From Shimwellia blattae DSM 4481 = NBRC 105725 (GTDB taxonomy: Bacteria > Pseudomonadota > Gammaproteobacteria > Enterobacterales > Enterobacteriaceae), in assembly GCF_000262305.1 (NCBI RefSeq), contig NC_017910.1, positions 2,108,001-2,172,000 of the forward strand: a stretch of 64,000 bases of DNA. The letters run 5' to 3'. Position 1 is the stretch's first letter. Each line of letters opens with the position of its first letter. The notes beneath the pieces were generated by a model. That model did no database searches and was not told the origin of the DNA. It saw only the letters and a program-made list of their open reading frames with translations. Positions 50,876-59,113 of the stretch are shown piece after piece. The position numbers and the translations under genes were made by a program.

Positions 50876-51283
50876 ATGAGCAATTTATCTATCGGACAGA
50901 GAGTCCTACAGCGACGTAAAGAAATCGGCTTCAATCAGCGAGAGCTGGGCAAAGCCGTGGGAGTGTCACACTCCACCGTTTCGTTGTGGGAAAGCGATAC
51001 TACTGCTCCTAAAGGCAAAAACTTACATACCCTTTCGAGAATACTCCAGTGCTCTCCCACCTGGATTTTATTTGGTGATGAGGACAAATCTCCGTCAGAA
51101 CCAGTCCCCGCAGAAGCATCAGAATGTCTTTCACCGGATGAAACTGAATTGCTTGAGCTCTTTCGCTCTCTTCCTGCCTCCGAGCAGCAAGCTCAGCTAA
51201 GTGAGCTGCGAGCTCGCTCTGAAAACTTCGAAAAATTATTTTCTGAGTTACTAGAAGCCAGAAAGCGCACCGGCAGGAAATAG
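50876..51283 (+). CDS. RacR-like phage repressor (XRE family)
   Basis: 135 aa. The helix-turn-helix spans ~8-62 (QRVLQRRKEIGFNQRELGKAVGVSHSTVSLWESDTTAPKG), followed by a short acidic C-terminal region without a LexA-type peptidase domain. It therefore cannot self-cleave, so induction must use another route such as an anti-repressor or loss of repressor. It is divergent from the Cro/YdaS-like gene, as racR is from ydaS in Rac. Probably the prophage maintenance repressor. Confidence 0.82.
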   Translation: MSNLSIGQRVLQRRKEIGFNQRELGKAVGVSHSTVSLWESDTTAPKGKNLHTLSRILQCSPTWILFGDEDKSPSEPVPAEASECLSPDETELLELFRSLPASEQQAQLSELRARSENFEKLFSELLEARKRTGRK

Positions 51284-51321
51284 CCAACATACATTGCGTG
51301 TTGGTTTTTTTGTCCCGCTTG

Positions 51322-51372
51322 GTGAGTTTTATAAACAAAATACGATTGCCATTCATGTTGAGTTATCTTAAC
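51322..51372. promoter_or_regulatory. Two operator-like sites downstream of the repressor gene
   Basis: GTGAGTTTTATAAAC at 51322 shares its first nine bases with the palindrome at 50809; TTGAGTTATCTTAAC at 51358 is a more diverged relative. They precede the rightward run of small genes, recombination and integration genes, the position of OL in lambda. Inferred from similarity alone. Confidence 0.4.
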
Positions 51373-51453
51373 TTCAAGTCTCAGCAACGCGCTGTGTTAC
51401 TCCGGTAAACGTTCCGCTGGCCGGCGATAAGGCACCAACGAGGGAGGAAAGCG

Positions 51454-51546
51454 ATGACCATAAATGCCTGGCGCTCGATGATTATCGCCACGGTAATCCT
51501 GGCCCCGCCGGAAATCCTGACGGCTATTGGGTATGGAGACTGGTAA
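51454..51546 (+). CDS. 30-aa hydrophobic peptide
   Basis: ATG at 51454 after GGGAGGAAAGCG opens MTINAWRSMIIATVILAPPEI...GDW. One short hydrophobic helix. It stands first in the rightward operon, where lambdoid phages keep small kil-type genes. Confidence 0.45.
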   Translation: MTINAWRSMIIATVILAPPEILTAIGYGDW

Positions 51547-51559
51547 TGGAGATCATTCA

Positions 51560-51676
51560 ATGACTGATTTTGCACGAAAACCCGCACAGCAGCAGGCTAT
51601 CCGTCTCAACTGGTGCGGCATTGCAATCCGCCGGTTGTGTTACCTGCTGGCGCAGAAAGGCAATCCTGAAATCTAA
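51560..51676 (+). CDS. 38-aa basic peptide
   Basis: ATG at 51560 with GGAG nine bases upstream: MTDFARKPAQQQAIRLNWCG...GNPEI. Follows the 30-aa peptide by 13 bases. Small basic phage proteins of this length in front of recE/exo genes are common; function unknown. Confidence 0.45.
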   Translation: MTDFARKPAQQQAIRLNWCGIAIRRLCYLLAQKGNPEI

Positions 51677-51888
51677 TACCTGAAAGTACATGCTGATAAT
51701 TACTTTCTGAATATGCCACAGGTATTTTATTTTTTGGTAAAGCCGTAATTTAGATATCTGACTAATTAGAAGTCATTCGTAAATAAAAAATATATTTACC
51801 TGAATAATTCATACCGATTACAGCGGATTGATATCAGGCTGCACTTCCCTGCGGCCGGTATCCCCGCACCTCAGAGGAGCTGAACATT

Positions 51889-53706
51889 ATGAACACTTAC
51901 GCCTACTACATTAAAGCCAAAGCTAAATCAGACGCTAAAAGCCTGTTCTGCTGGTTCTCTGCCAAATCAGACTCCCGGGCTGAACGGGAAATAGCCAACA
52001 TCCTGGAAGATGCAGATATCGCCACCGGCCGTGGCACCGACTATCAGCTACCACAGCGCACCGGCTGGCATGCGGTAGACGATCTTCCGCGGGAAGGTAT
52101 TCTTGATGAAACCTGGTGTGAGCGCTACACCCTGAGCGCCGATGACAACATGACCTGGGAAAGCATTATTACCGATCTGCCACCGGCCACCGGGACTGAT
52201 ACCGTTAATATCGCCTCCCTCACGTTCGGGCATCGCGTGCTGGCCCACCTGCTGTCACCGGCGGCCATGCTTTATGACATCAACAAACCACTACGCACGC
52301 AAATCTGTGCCATTGAAATGAATACCGATGCTCAGTATGAACAGAATCTGCTACTGGCCTGTAAAAGCATCGATCAGATTAAATATTTCCCTGAGAAGCA
52401 GCTATGGGACCTGGTCCAGGCCATTGCCCTGGCATTCCCCTGTGATGAGGGAGCCCCCGTACTTGCTGACTTGCTGGACTTCCTGAAAGGCTACGTCGCT
52501 ATTACAGAGCCCGGGCGGCTGGATTACACCCACAACTGGATTGAAAAGTGGCGTGCCAGCAAATCCCCCGGCGCGGCGGCCAGCGCAGGCACCCCCACCC
52601 CACGCCCGGCCAGGGGCGCCCCGCAAAACTTCCGTTCACTGAATATCGAAATTGCCTGCGCCCTGTGGCCGGGGGATCTGGATTACCACGCCATCGATGC
52701 CCGGATCATTAACTGGGCCAAAAAGATCATCAATGACGATCGGAAAGACTGGAAACGGTGGTCCGCCGTAATTCACATGCAAGCCGACATCCTCGCTTAT
52801 GACCGTCAGACCATCTTCGACATGATCCGCCACGCCCCTGACCCGGAGGTTTGCCACCAGGGGAATGCGCTGAAATCTTATGTAGCTGACTTTCTGAACC
52901 AGCATGGCGTGCGTAGTGAACATACAGGGGAACAAAACAGCGGAGAGAGTCACTGCGGGGATGAAGAACATCACGAAGAGGCCACCAGCAATGTGCAGAT
53001 GGAAGCGGATCGTATTGATGAAACCCAAAACGATGCTGGCCTGCCGGAAAGCCAGACTGGCGAGCGCCCGGGCAAAAGCCATACTGCGGCTGATCTGTTG
53101 CCGGTTACCGTAGCGACATTGCCGGGGCATCAGCCCGCAACCTGTTTTAACCATCTGATGGTTGATATTGAATGCATGGGCCGCCATCCGCTGGCGCCAG
53201 TCGTTGCCATTGCCGCGGTATTTTTTGCGCCGGAAACCGGAGAGTCCGGGCCGGAATTTTATGAAGTTATTGATCTGCACTCCGCCATTACCTGCGGCGG
53301 CCAGCCGGATGGTGAGGCCATTTTGTGGTGGCTGCGCCAGTCCTCAGAAACCCGGGCCGCCATTCTCAGTGATACGGCTATACCTCTCGGTGAAGCACTG
53401 TTGCAGTTCGAGCTCTTCATTGGCAGCCATGCTGATGGCGGGACAGATACCGTGCAGATCTGGGGTAACGGTGCCGCATTCGACAACGCCATTATCCGCC
53501 AGTCATTCGTCAGCGCGGGCCTGGAGCCGCCCTGGTGTTTCCGGAATGACCGGGACGTACGCACGCTGGTGGCCCTGGGCAACGCGGCGGGTATTGATCT
53601 GCGCGACAGTATTCCGTTTGAAGGTGTTCCCCACCATGCGCTGGACGACGCCCGGCACCAGGTGAAATACGCGTCTGCCATCTGGCAGCGACTGATGGCT
53701 CACTGA
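51889..53706 (+). CDS. RecE N-terminal domain fused to a DEDDh 3'-5' exonuclease
   Basis: 605 aa with ribosome binding site AGAGGAG. Residues ~1-340 resemble the N-terminal part of exonuclease VIII (RecE) of Rac (NTYAYYIKAKAKSDAKSLFCWF...). Residues ~420-600 are a DnaQ/RNase T-like exonuclease of the Rv2179c-like type: D426 and E428 in VDIECMG, D532 in WGNGAAFDNAII, and H582 with D587 in PHHALDDARH, a complete DEDDh set. The usual RecE C-terminal 5'-3' nuclease is absent and no RecT partner follows. Expressed with excisionase and integrase; likely acts in phage DNA processing. Confidence 0.8.
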   Translation: MNTYAYYIKAKAKSDAKSLFCWFSAKSDSRAEREIANILEDADIATGRGTDYQLPQRTGWHAVDDLPREGILDETWCERYTLSADDNMTWESIITDLPPATGTDTVNIASLTFGHRVLAHLLSPAAMLYDINKPLRTQICAIEMNTDAQYEQNLLLACKSIDQIKYFPEKQLWDLVQAIALAFPCDEGAPVLADLLDFLKGYVAITEPGRLDYTHNWIEKWRASKSPGAAASAGTPTPRPARGAPQNFRSLNIEIACALWPGDLDYHAIDARIINWAKKIINDDRKDWKRWSAVIHMQADILAYDRQTIFDMIRHAPDPEVCHQGNALKSYVADFLNQHGVRSEHTGEQNSGESHCGDEEHHEEATSNVQMEADRIDETQNDAGLPESQTGERPGKSHTAADLLPVTVATLPGHQPATCFNHLMVDIECMGRHPLAPVVAIAAVFFAPETGESGPEFYEVIDLHSAITCGGQPDGEAILWWLRQSSETRAAILSDTAIPLGEALLQFELFIGSHADGGTDTVQIWGNGAAFDNAIIRQSFVSAGLEPPWCFRNDRDVRTLVALGNAAGIDLRDSIPFEGVPHHALDDARHQVKYASAIWQRLMAH

Positions 53707-53801
53707 TTCAGGGGCCGTTTCCCGTGGCCGGAGCAGGTGATTGCGGTTAATCACTCGCCCTCCGGCCATAACGATAATCTACCCCCCGTAAGGAGCAGGT
53801 T

Positions 53802-54014
53802 ATGGTTCAGATAATTTTTCATGAAGAGTGGGTTGTGCAAAATAAACTGACCGAGAAAACAGGACTCAGTGCCCGGCAGATAAAAGCCTGCCGCCTGGGA
53901 AGCTGGATAGAGGGCGTACATTTTAAACGCCTGTCACCTTCCGGCCTGAAAACCCTGCGTGGCGTGGTCTGGTACAACTACCCGAAAATAAACCAGCTGG
54001 TACAGGATTCCTGA
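53802..54014 (+). CDS. xis: Excisionase
   Basis: 70 aa (MVQIIFHEEWVVQNKLTEKTGLSARQIKACRLGSWIEGVHFKRLS), the winged-helix excisionase type found immediately upstream of Rac-like integrases. Strong ribosome binding site (AAGGAG). It ends one base before the integrase start. Confidence 0.88.
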   Translation: MVQIIFHEEWVVQNKLTEKTGLSARQIKACRLGSWIEGVHFKRLSPSGLKTLRGVVWYNYPKINQLVQDS

Positions 54015-54015
54015 T

Positions 54016-55260
54016 ATGGCGGCTGTACTTCCCACTGGCGTAGAAATACATAGTGACAAAATCCGCCTTAACTTTCTGTACCGGGGGATACGCTGCCGGG
54101 AGGTTCTGAAAGGGTGGGAAGTCACCAAGACCAATATCCGCAAAGCGGGAAACTTACGCCATCTGATCATCAGCCAGATACAAAATGGCACTTTTAATTA
54201 CAGGGACCACTTTCCGGAATCTCCGGCGGCCAGACGATTCGGTACCACGCTTCAGGTGCATACCTGGGGAGAGCTGGTGAATTTGTGGCTGACCACAAAA
54301 GAGGAGGATATTTCGTTCAGCACTCTCTGCAAAATACGCGCCCAGCTGGTTTCCATAAACCAGATCATTGCCCCCGGTACAGAGATCTCAGCCATCCGCC
54401 ACAGCGATATCCTGCGATACCGGAAGGCGCTGCTCCACGGGGAGAATTTCTATCCGGATAACAGCCGGCGCAAACGTAAAGGCAGAAGTGCCGAAACCGT
54501 GGATAACTATATTTCACTGGTGTGCCAGATCCTGCGGTTTGCGTACCGGAGCAAGTTTATTAACGACAAGCCCTTCGAATTTATTCCAAAGCTGCGTAAA
54601 GATCGTAATAAGCCCGAGCCACTGATGCGCGAGGAATACGAGCAGCTGCTGGCTGCCCTCTCCGGGCAGGACAATAATTTATGGAAATTTGCGATCAATA
54701 GCGGTATCCGCCATGGTGAACTGGCGGCCCTGGCCTGGGGTGATGTAAACCTTGACGCCGGTACAGTTCACATCTGCCGCAATCTTACCAATCAGAATCA
54801 GTTTGTGCGGCCAAAAACCCGGGCGGGCGACCGGGTGATCACCCTCCTCGCCCCGGCCCTTGAAGCCCTGAAAGCGCAGTTTGTCCTGACCGGGCATCTT
54901 CCTGAAACGGCTATTGAGTTTGTTACCCGGGAAGTGGGAAAAACCCGGCCACAAAAGCAGCGGTTTGTATTTCTGCCGGGAATGAAGACCAGGCGACCAG
55001 GGCAGTATTTTCAGGTGCAGTCTGTTGCCCAGCGCTGGAATGCGGCAGTCAAGAAATCCGGGATCCGCCGCCGGGCGCCCTACCAGACCCGGCACACGTT
55101 CGCCTGCTGGCTGCTTTCTGCCGGTGCAAATCCGTCTTTCATTGCCAGCCAGCTCGGCCACGAGGATGCGCAGATGGTGTACCGGGTGTATTCATCGTGG
55201 ATCCAGGCGTTTGATGGTGACCAGGTGGCGCAAATGAATGAGAGGCTGTGGGGGGTGTAG
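54016..55260 (+). CDS. int: Tyrosine-type phage integrase
   Basis: 414 aa. The N-terminal DUF3596-type arm-binding domain (~5-65) is followed by a core-binding domain (~80-190) and the catalytic domain. Catalytic residues are R232 (GIRHGELAAL), K267, R359 with the T-R-H-T-F context, H382 (QLGHED) and the nucleophile at Y392 (or Y389) in MVYRVYSSW. Located 2.5 kb from attR, separated by a two-gene cargo, and coupled to excisionase. It should recombine at the frmR-promoter att repeat. Confidence 0.93.
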   Translation: MAAVLPTGVEIHSDKIRLNFLYRGIRCREVLKGWEVTKTNIRKAGNLRHLIISQIQNGTFNYRDHFPESPAARRFGTTLQVHTWGELVNLWLTTKEEDISFSTLCKIRAQLVSINQIIAPGTEISAIRHSDILRYRKALLHGENFYPDNSRRKRKGRSAETVDNYISLVCQILRFAYRSKFINDKPFEFIPKLRKDRNKPEPLMREEYEQLLAALSGQDNNLWKFAINSGIRHGELAALAWGDVNLDAGTVHICRNLTNQNQFVRPKTRAGDRVITLLAPALEALKAQFVLTGHLPETAIEFVTREVGKTRPQKQRFVFLPGMKTRRPGQYFQVQSVAQRWNAAVKKSGIRRRAPYQTRHTFACWLLSAGANPSFIASQLGHEDAQMVYRVYSSWIQAFDGDQVAQMNERLWGV

Positions 55261-55459
55261 GTGCGGGCGCGGTGACTTAACAGAGCCGTATTTCAAAATA
55301 GGCCAGAAATGGGAAGTATTGCGTATCGTTGTAATTCAATATATGAAAAATGATAGTTTGATATTGTCCACTAACATTCTATATAAAAGTTAAAGCACAT
55401 CAGCAATAATAAACATTATTCGAAATGGATATTGATTATTAATATCAGGTTAATTATAA

Positions 55460-55494
55460 ATATACAAAAGGCACATGATGTGCCTTTTGTATAT
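55460..55494. terminator. Bidirectional terminator hairpin
   Basis: A 17-bp perfect inverted repeat centred on one base (ATATACAAAAGGCACAT and its complement). T tracts occur on both strands within the stem. It lies three bases past the stop of the cargo membrane gene and 200 bases past integrase, so it can serve both. Confidence 0.75.
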
Positions 55495-55497
55495 GAT

Positions 55498-56073
55498 TTA
55501 TTTTTCGGATGATTTTGCAGACTCCCTCATAATTAAAACAGAAGCGTTAAATAAAAAAGATATCAGTTCAAATACAATCGCAACCCCATAAAATAATGCC
55601 CACACACACATAAATTTCATTAAAGGAGTTGATAGTATCTTATCAAAAATGGCCACCAACATGACAGACGCATATACAACTAAAGGATAGCCCATATCAA
55701 CATGGATAATTTCTGGGCCAAACTTAAGTTTGGCTTGATTTTTGATGAGAAAAGCCATAAAACTTGTAGGCATTACAAACATCAAACCATAAACGCCAAT
55801 CCCAAACCCGAGCACACTAGGGAAAATAGATAAAATAGTATCTGCTGGTTCCCATTTTAGACTAGCCATGTGGAAAAGATCACCTTGTAAAACAAAAATA
55901 GTGAACACCAACATGTAGAACATTTTCTTTAATACTTTACTCCACCATAAATTCAGAGGCGCTACTTGTGTATTGTAAACTAAACGGCCAGAATATACAT
56001 AGGCATTAACAATGCGAAATACAGAGCCAAGAACAGGGATCTTTCTTAACACCCGATACAATTTGAACATCAT
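55498..56073 (-). CDS. Four-helix membrane protein of the right-end cargo
   Basis: 191 aa with about four membrane helices (~50-67, ~85-112, ~130-148, ~153-180). No family recognised. It lies 22 bases downstream of the DUF4747-like gene on the same strand with a terminator right after, so the two form a two-gene operon opposed to integrase. AT-rich unlike phage core. A membrane partner beside a soluble protein at the att end is the usual layout of a phage-encoded exclusion or defence module; inferred. Confidence 0.65.
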   Translation of the reverse strand: MMFKLYRVLRKIPVLGSVFRIVNAYVYSGRLVYNTQVAPLNLWWSKVLKKMFYMLVFTIFVLQGDLFHMASLKWEPADTILSIFPSVLGFGIGVYGLMFVMPTSFMAFLIKNQAKLKFGPEIIHVDMGYPLVVYASVMLVAIFDKILSTPLMKFMCVWALFYGVAIVFELISFLFNASVLIMRESAKSSEK

Positions 56074-56095
56074 ACATCCCCCTGTTCAGTGCCTG

Positions 56096-57070
56096 TTAAT
56101 CATTTTTATCAATGAATTCTTTATTTTCTGCCGATATTTTTTTCCTGACTTTTGTTTTTTTAATCGCATCAATAATCAGTTTTTTCACTTCAAGCACTCG
56201 ATTTCTCATCCCTCTAAATGCTTTATCATCCAATGACTCTCTCACGGGATAATCTTCCATCTGGTATTTCTTACGGTCCCCGTGTTCATCCACATAAGAT
56301 ACCTCTGCATTACCATATTTAGCAGCCAGCAGAAGCTGTGCTTTTGCTGTTTTCGGAAGATCTGTCATTAAAGATTTATCAAAACTTTTATAATTTGATT
56401 CCCACTTGCCAACTCTAAGATCCTTTAACTCTTGCTCATATTCTTTACTTAACTGCATTTCAGCTGCATCATCAAATGCGTCAGAGTTAGAAAAAGACAC
56501 AATCCCAGAATAACGCTTATAACCTTTCTTTGGTTCCTCTAAGAACGTACGAATTGAATCACCAGAAGTAAGCTCATCAATTTCAAGACTATGCTCTTTA
56601 AAATTTTTAACAGCATGAACCGAAATTGTTTTTTTCAATGCATTAATTAAAGGATTTCTTGAAGGTAAACCTTTATCATCATGAATTGCTAATACATGAG
56701 TATAAGGATCAAAAACAAACTCAAAATCAAAACGTCGGCTACTTGTATTTCCTTTAGAACGGAACTCTGTTTCACCACTATTAGTATTGACAAGCTCATT
56801 TACATCATCAAATTTCAGAAAGGAACCGTAAACTACCTTCCGAGCACCATCAGAACCAGCATATTCGAATTCAGAAACAGAAAATGGAGCAAAAAACATA
56901 TCACCACGAAGTGGTACTGCTATGCTACTTAGCTTAAGTTTACGTTTTTTGGCATCCTGAACCAAATCTCCCATAGATTTAAATAACTTACAATACCCTT
57001 CATAGCCGATCTCTTTAACACCTACTTCAATGGGCAACATCTGGATGTTATAAAATTTGTAAATAGCCAT
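56096..57070 (-). CDS. DUF4747-like protein of the right-end cargo
   Basis: 324 aa from the ATG at 57070 (MAIYKFYNIQMLPIEVGVKEIGYEGYCKLF), ribosome binding site AGAGGA; 14 further in-frame upstream codons lack one. The opening and overall length resemble DUF4747 proteins as I recall them. Mixed alpha/beta, soluble, lysine-rich C-terminus (KKTKVRKKISAENKEF). No catalytic motif seen. Paired with the membrane protein downstream; together a candidate anti-phage unit. Confidence 0.6.
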   Translation of the reverse strand: MAIYKFYNIQMLPIEVGVKEIGYEGYCKLFKSMGDLVQDAKKRKLKLSSIAVPLRGDMFFAPFSVSEFEYAGSDGARKVVYGSFLKFDDVNELVNTNSGETEFRSKGNTSSRRFDFEFVFDPYTHVLAIHDDKGLPSRNPLINALKKTISVHAVKNFKEHSLEIDELTSGDSIRTFLEEPKKGYKRYSGIVSFSNSDAFDDAAEMQLSKEYEQELKDLRVGKWESNYKSFDKSLMTDLPKTAKAQLLLAAKYGNAEVSYVDEHGDRKKYQMEDYPVRESLDDKAFRGMRNRVLEVKKLIIDAIKKTKVRKKISAENKEFIDKND

Positions 57071-57750
57071 ATTCTTCGTCCTCTGAAATAAAAGCCCTAA
57101 TGTAACCTTCATTTGTATGGCTATTCAAGAATCAGCACCCCAAAGAATGATGCCCGTATAGATATTAACAACAACACTGTACAAATGTACAGTTAAATCA
57201 TCAATCGTTATATTCTTATTTAGAATAAATAAATATATAATATAACAAATAGGAATATTTGAAATTAACTTACTGCTCCAATACCAAATAAGGAAATCCG
57301 GAAAGCAACAGGGTAGCAGAAAGCCTAATAAAAACGATAAAGTGGTGCTATACCAGCATTATTCCGCAACCGGACAGTCAGATAGCGGTGATGAACCAGA
57401 CGGTAGCGGCCAGCCATTACAATGGATATCATCCGTACAATATGCTGGGATACCACTCACAACGGGAATGCATACACAGGAAGTCATCGCAACCGTGAGG
57501 GAGAAAAGGCATCTGGATATTTAGGACCAAGTTCACAGAATTGACTGAGCCACATAACCTTAGATGTTCTATGGTGAGCAGTATCTTCAGATATCCGAAA
57601 CATACCAAAATTCATATCATAAAAGGATCAACCCAAATATTTAGTTAGGGCTGAGAAGAAGCGATTCAGGTGTGTCCCCATTATGTCCCAAAGAGAAAGA
57701 ATAAGGGGAAATAGTTATTTAATAACAAATAGTTATGCATGTGAAAATTA
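57071..57750. other. Right arm of the prophage, no confident gene
   Basis: The first part (57071-57290) is AT-rich and likely carries the cargo promoter. An open frame at 57342-57524 (60 codons from GTG) has no ribosome binding site and no recognisable product. The end holds two TGTCCC arm-type repeats (57673 and 57684) before attR. Confidence 0.45.
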
Positions 57751-57876
57751 ACTATAGGGGGGTATGGTATATGATCTGCTATGTTATTGCAAAACAAAGA
57801 AAATTGTTTTATTTCATAAAGTTATACAAATGGCATTTCGAACGTAAATAGACATAACAGGTATTTTTTGTGTCCC
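57751..57876. other. attR: right copy of the 126-bp att repeat
   Basis: Partner of 6016-6141. It includes the G6 FrmR operator core but no frmR gene. After it the sequence does not become plain chromosome: it continues with pieces of the phage left end and a hicAB copy, so this repeat is also the left end of a second prophage remnant. Confidence 0.75.
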
Positions 57877-58005
57877 CAAATCCGGGCCCGGAAGCGGGAA
57901 ACGCTCAATAGCAGCACTCAGAATAGTATTCATACCATATGATGGCCTGCAGTTGGTGTGTATAGTGTGTATAAACTAACTATTGGATAGCGACCAGGAG
58001 GGAGC

Positions 58006-58123
58006 CTGAAGAGCCCCGCATCCCAGAAAAGACATGAAGCCAGGAACGCTCCGTCAGATCCTGAAGAATGCGAAGCTAAAATGATCAGAAAGATGCACCG
58101 GCATTATTCACACAGGAGTAGAT
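58006..58123 (+). pseudogene. hicA remnant with 104-bp deletion
   Basis: Promoter, AGGAGG site and the codons CTG AAG AGC are kept. The sequence then jumps to the 3' third of hicA (CCGCATCCCAG). The loss removes the catalytic GSHHQF and shifts the frame, so no toxin can be made. Confidence 0.9.
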
Positions 58124-58537
58124 ATGTTATATCCCGCATTCGTTGAGGTTGATAAAGACGGTACCGCCAGTGGCTGGTTTCCTGACGTCCCGGGATGCCT
58201 GTTCGCCGGTGACAATATGGAAGCCGCGTTTGCCGATGCCCGCAGCGCCATAGATGCACACTTTGAGTTGCTGAGTGAAAAGGATCTGCCCATTCCCGGG
58301 GCTCACCCTATGGAAGAGCATGTTGTGAGTGATCCGGGCACTTATACCGGTGGCCGCTGGTTATACGTCGACGTCAACATAGATAAGTTCGATGGCCGCG
58401 CTGAACGCATCAACATAACCCTTCCCCATCGTCTTCTTGAACATATTGATTCAACGGTTAAGCACAAACCAGAATACGGCAGCCGCAGCGCCTTTCTTGC
58501 CGTTGCCGCAAGGAATGAACTCCACAAATCGGATTGA
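58124..58537 (+). CDS. hicB: HicB antitoxin, copy 2 (orphan)
   Basis: 137 aa, identical to copy 1 except for three substitutions (N to S in HVV-DPG, M to I in DVN-DKF, R to H in LLE-IDS). The reading frame and HicA-binding fold are intact although its toxin gene is destroyed. It could still bind HicA and the hicAB promoter of the complete prophage. Homology with copy 1 ends 17 bases after the stop. Confidence 0.88.
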   Translation: MLYPAFVEVDKDGTASGWFPDVPGCLFAGDNMEAAFADARSAIDAHFELLSEKDLPIPGAHPMEEHVVSDPGTYTGGRWLYVDVNIDKFDGRAERINITLPHRLLEHIDSTVKHKPEYGSRSAFLAVAARNELHKSD

Positions 58538-58600
58538 GCGCCCCGGCAGAGGCGGCTATAGATCTCGCCCTATGGCAATATCATTTAGCCTCCCATCATC

Positions 58601-58714
58601 AATGACGGGGTCTGTACCCACGGCGAAATGGATCAGATGGCGGTCACCATTCTGTCTGTCGTCGCGCAGGCTGAACGGCAGAAAATACTGGAGTGCGCCA
58701 ATGAAGGCAGATTT
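58601..58714 (+). pseudogene. Fragment of a Pin/Hin-type serine recombinase
   Basis: The plus strand reads NDGVCTHGEMDQMAVTILSVVAQAERQKILECANEGR when taken as short pieces. This matches the region of Pin-type DNA invertases around MVVTILSAVAQAER and ILERTNEGR. The N-terminal catalytic serine and the C-terminal DNA-binding domain are absent. Remnant of a phage tail-fibre invertase or resolvase. Confidence 0.75.
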
Positions 58715-58755
58715 CGCAGCAACTTCGTATTGCTCGCTCCACGTTTATAAAATCA

Positions 58756-59037
58756 TCATGGAGTGAGTTTAAATTTTTGCATTAATTGGTTCCTCGAATT
58801 TTTAAAGCTATAAGAATTTATTTTACCCAATTCATTTTCCCATAAGGGGTTTACTTTAATGTAATCCACAAGCGTTTGTATCTCATCATCGGAACTTCTC
58901 CGATCATTATTTTTTGCAGACTCCTGACTGTACTGACAGGGAAGCACTGCTGAAAAGTTATATCCAATTCTCATACTGATATACTCATAAATAGATTTAG
59001 TGGGATAGTTTCTATCGTAATCTATTGTTGAGGCCAT
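58756..59037 (-). CDS. Hypothetical protein at the prophage/chromosome border
   Basis: 93 aa (MASTIDYDRNYPTKSIYEYISMRIGYNFSAVLPCQ...), no clear ribosome binding site, no recognised family. It lies just right of the remnant and is AT-rich. Could be an island gene. Confidence 0.4.
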   Translation of the reverse strand: MASTIDYDRNYPTKSIYEYISMRIGYNFSAVLPCQYSQESAKNNDRRSSDDEIQTLVDYIKVNPLWENELGKINSYSFKNSRNQLMQKFKLTP

Positions 59038-59113
59038 AAAAAAACGCTAATATGCTCCCCCCCGTGGTTATGTCCGGGAGATTTACGATCAAGCGCATAT
59101 GGAGAACTGACTT

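Larger units (their letters stand above)
6016..57750. mobile_element. Complete siphovirus prophage (HK97-type head, lambda-type tail, Rac-like control region)
   Basis: The two copies of the 126-bp repeat are offset by exactly 51,735 bases, the predicted prophage length. Inside are integrase, excisionase, repressor, replication, Q-like antiterminator, lysis, terminase, portal, protease, capsid, connector, tape-measure, tail-tip and receptor-binding genes in standard siphovirus order. Structural genes read leftward; integration, recombination and repressor genes read rightward from 50.9 kb. Core functions appear intact. Damaged genes are the IS-split adenine methyltransferase, rusA with a frameshifted tail, and a duplicated fragment of tail gene I. 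Cargo regions (14.9-19.6, 36.1-37.3, 42.1-47.9, 55.5-57.1 kb) look more AT-rich than the phage core. Whether it is inducible cannot be judged from sequence. Confidence 0.92.
57877..58714. mobile_element. Remnant of a second, related prophage at the same site
   Basis: In order: phage left-end pieces (TCCGGGCCCGGAA, CGCTCAATA) with deletions, then the hicAB upstream region, a broken hicA, intact hicB, then a Pin-type invertase fragment. The matching sites in the complete prophage are 6.2 kb and 36.0-36.7 kb, so about 30 kb has been lost between them. Best read as an earlier tandem lysogen that decayed. Confidence 0.7.

Noticed and set aside
52636..53280. 214-codon frame antisense to the RecE/DEDDh fusion
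   Set aside because: Shadow of a gene with a complete catalytic residue set and a strong ribosome binding site on the other strand.
57342..57524. 60-codon frame left of attR
   Set aside because: No ribosome binding site, no resemblance to known proteins, low-complexity Ser/Gly/Asp stretch; not supported as a gene.
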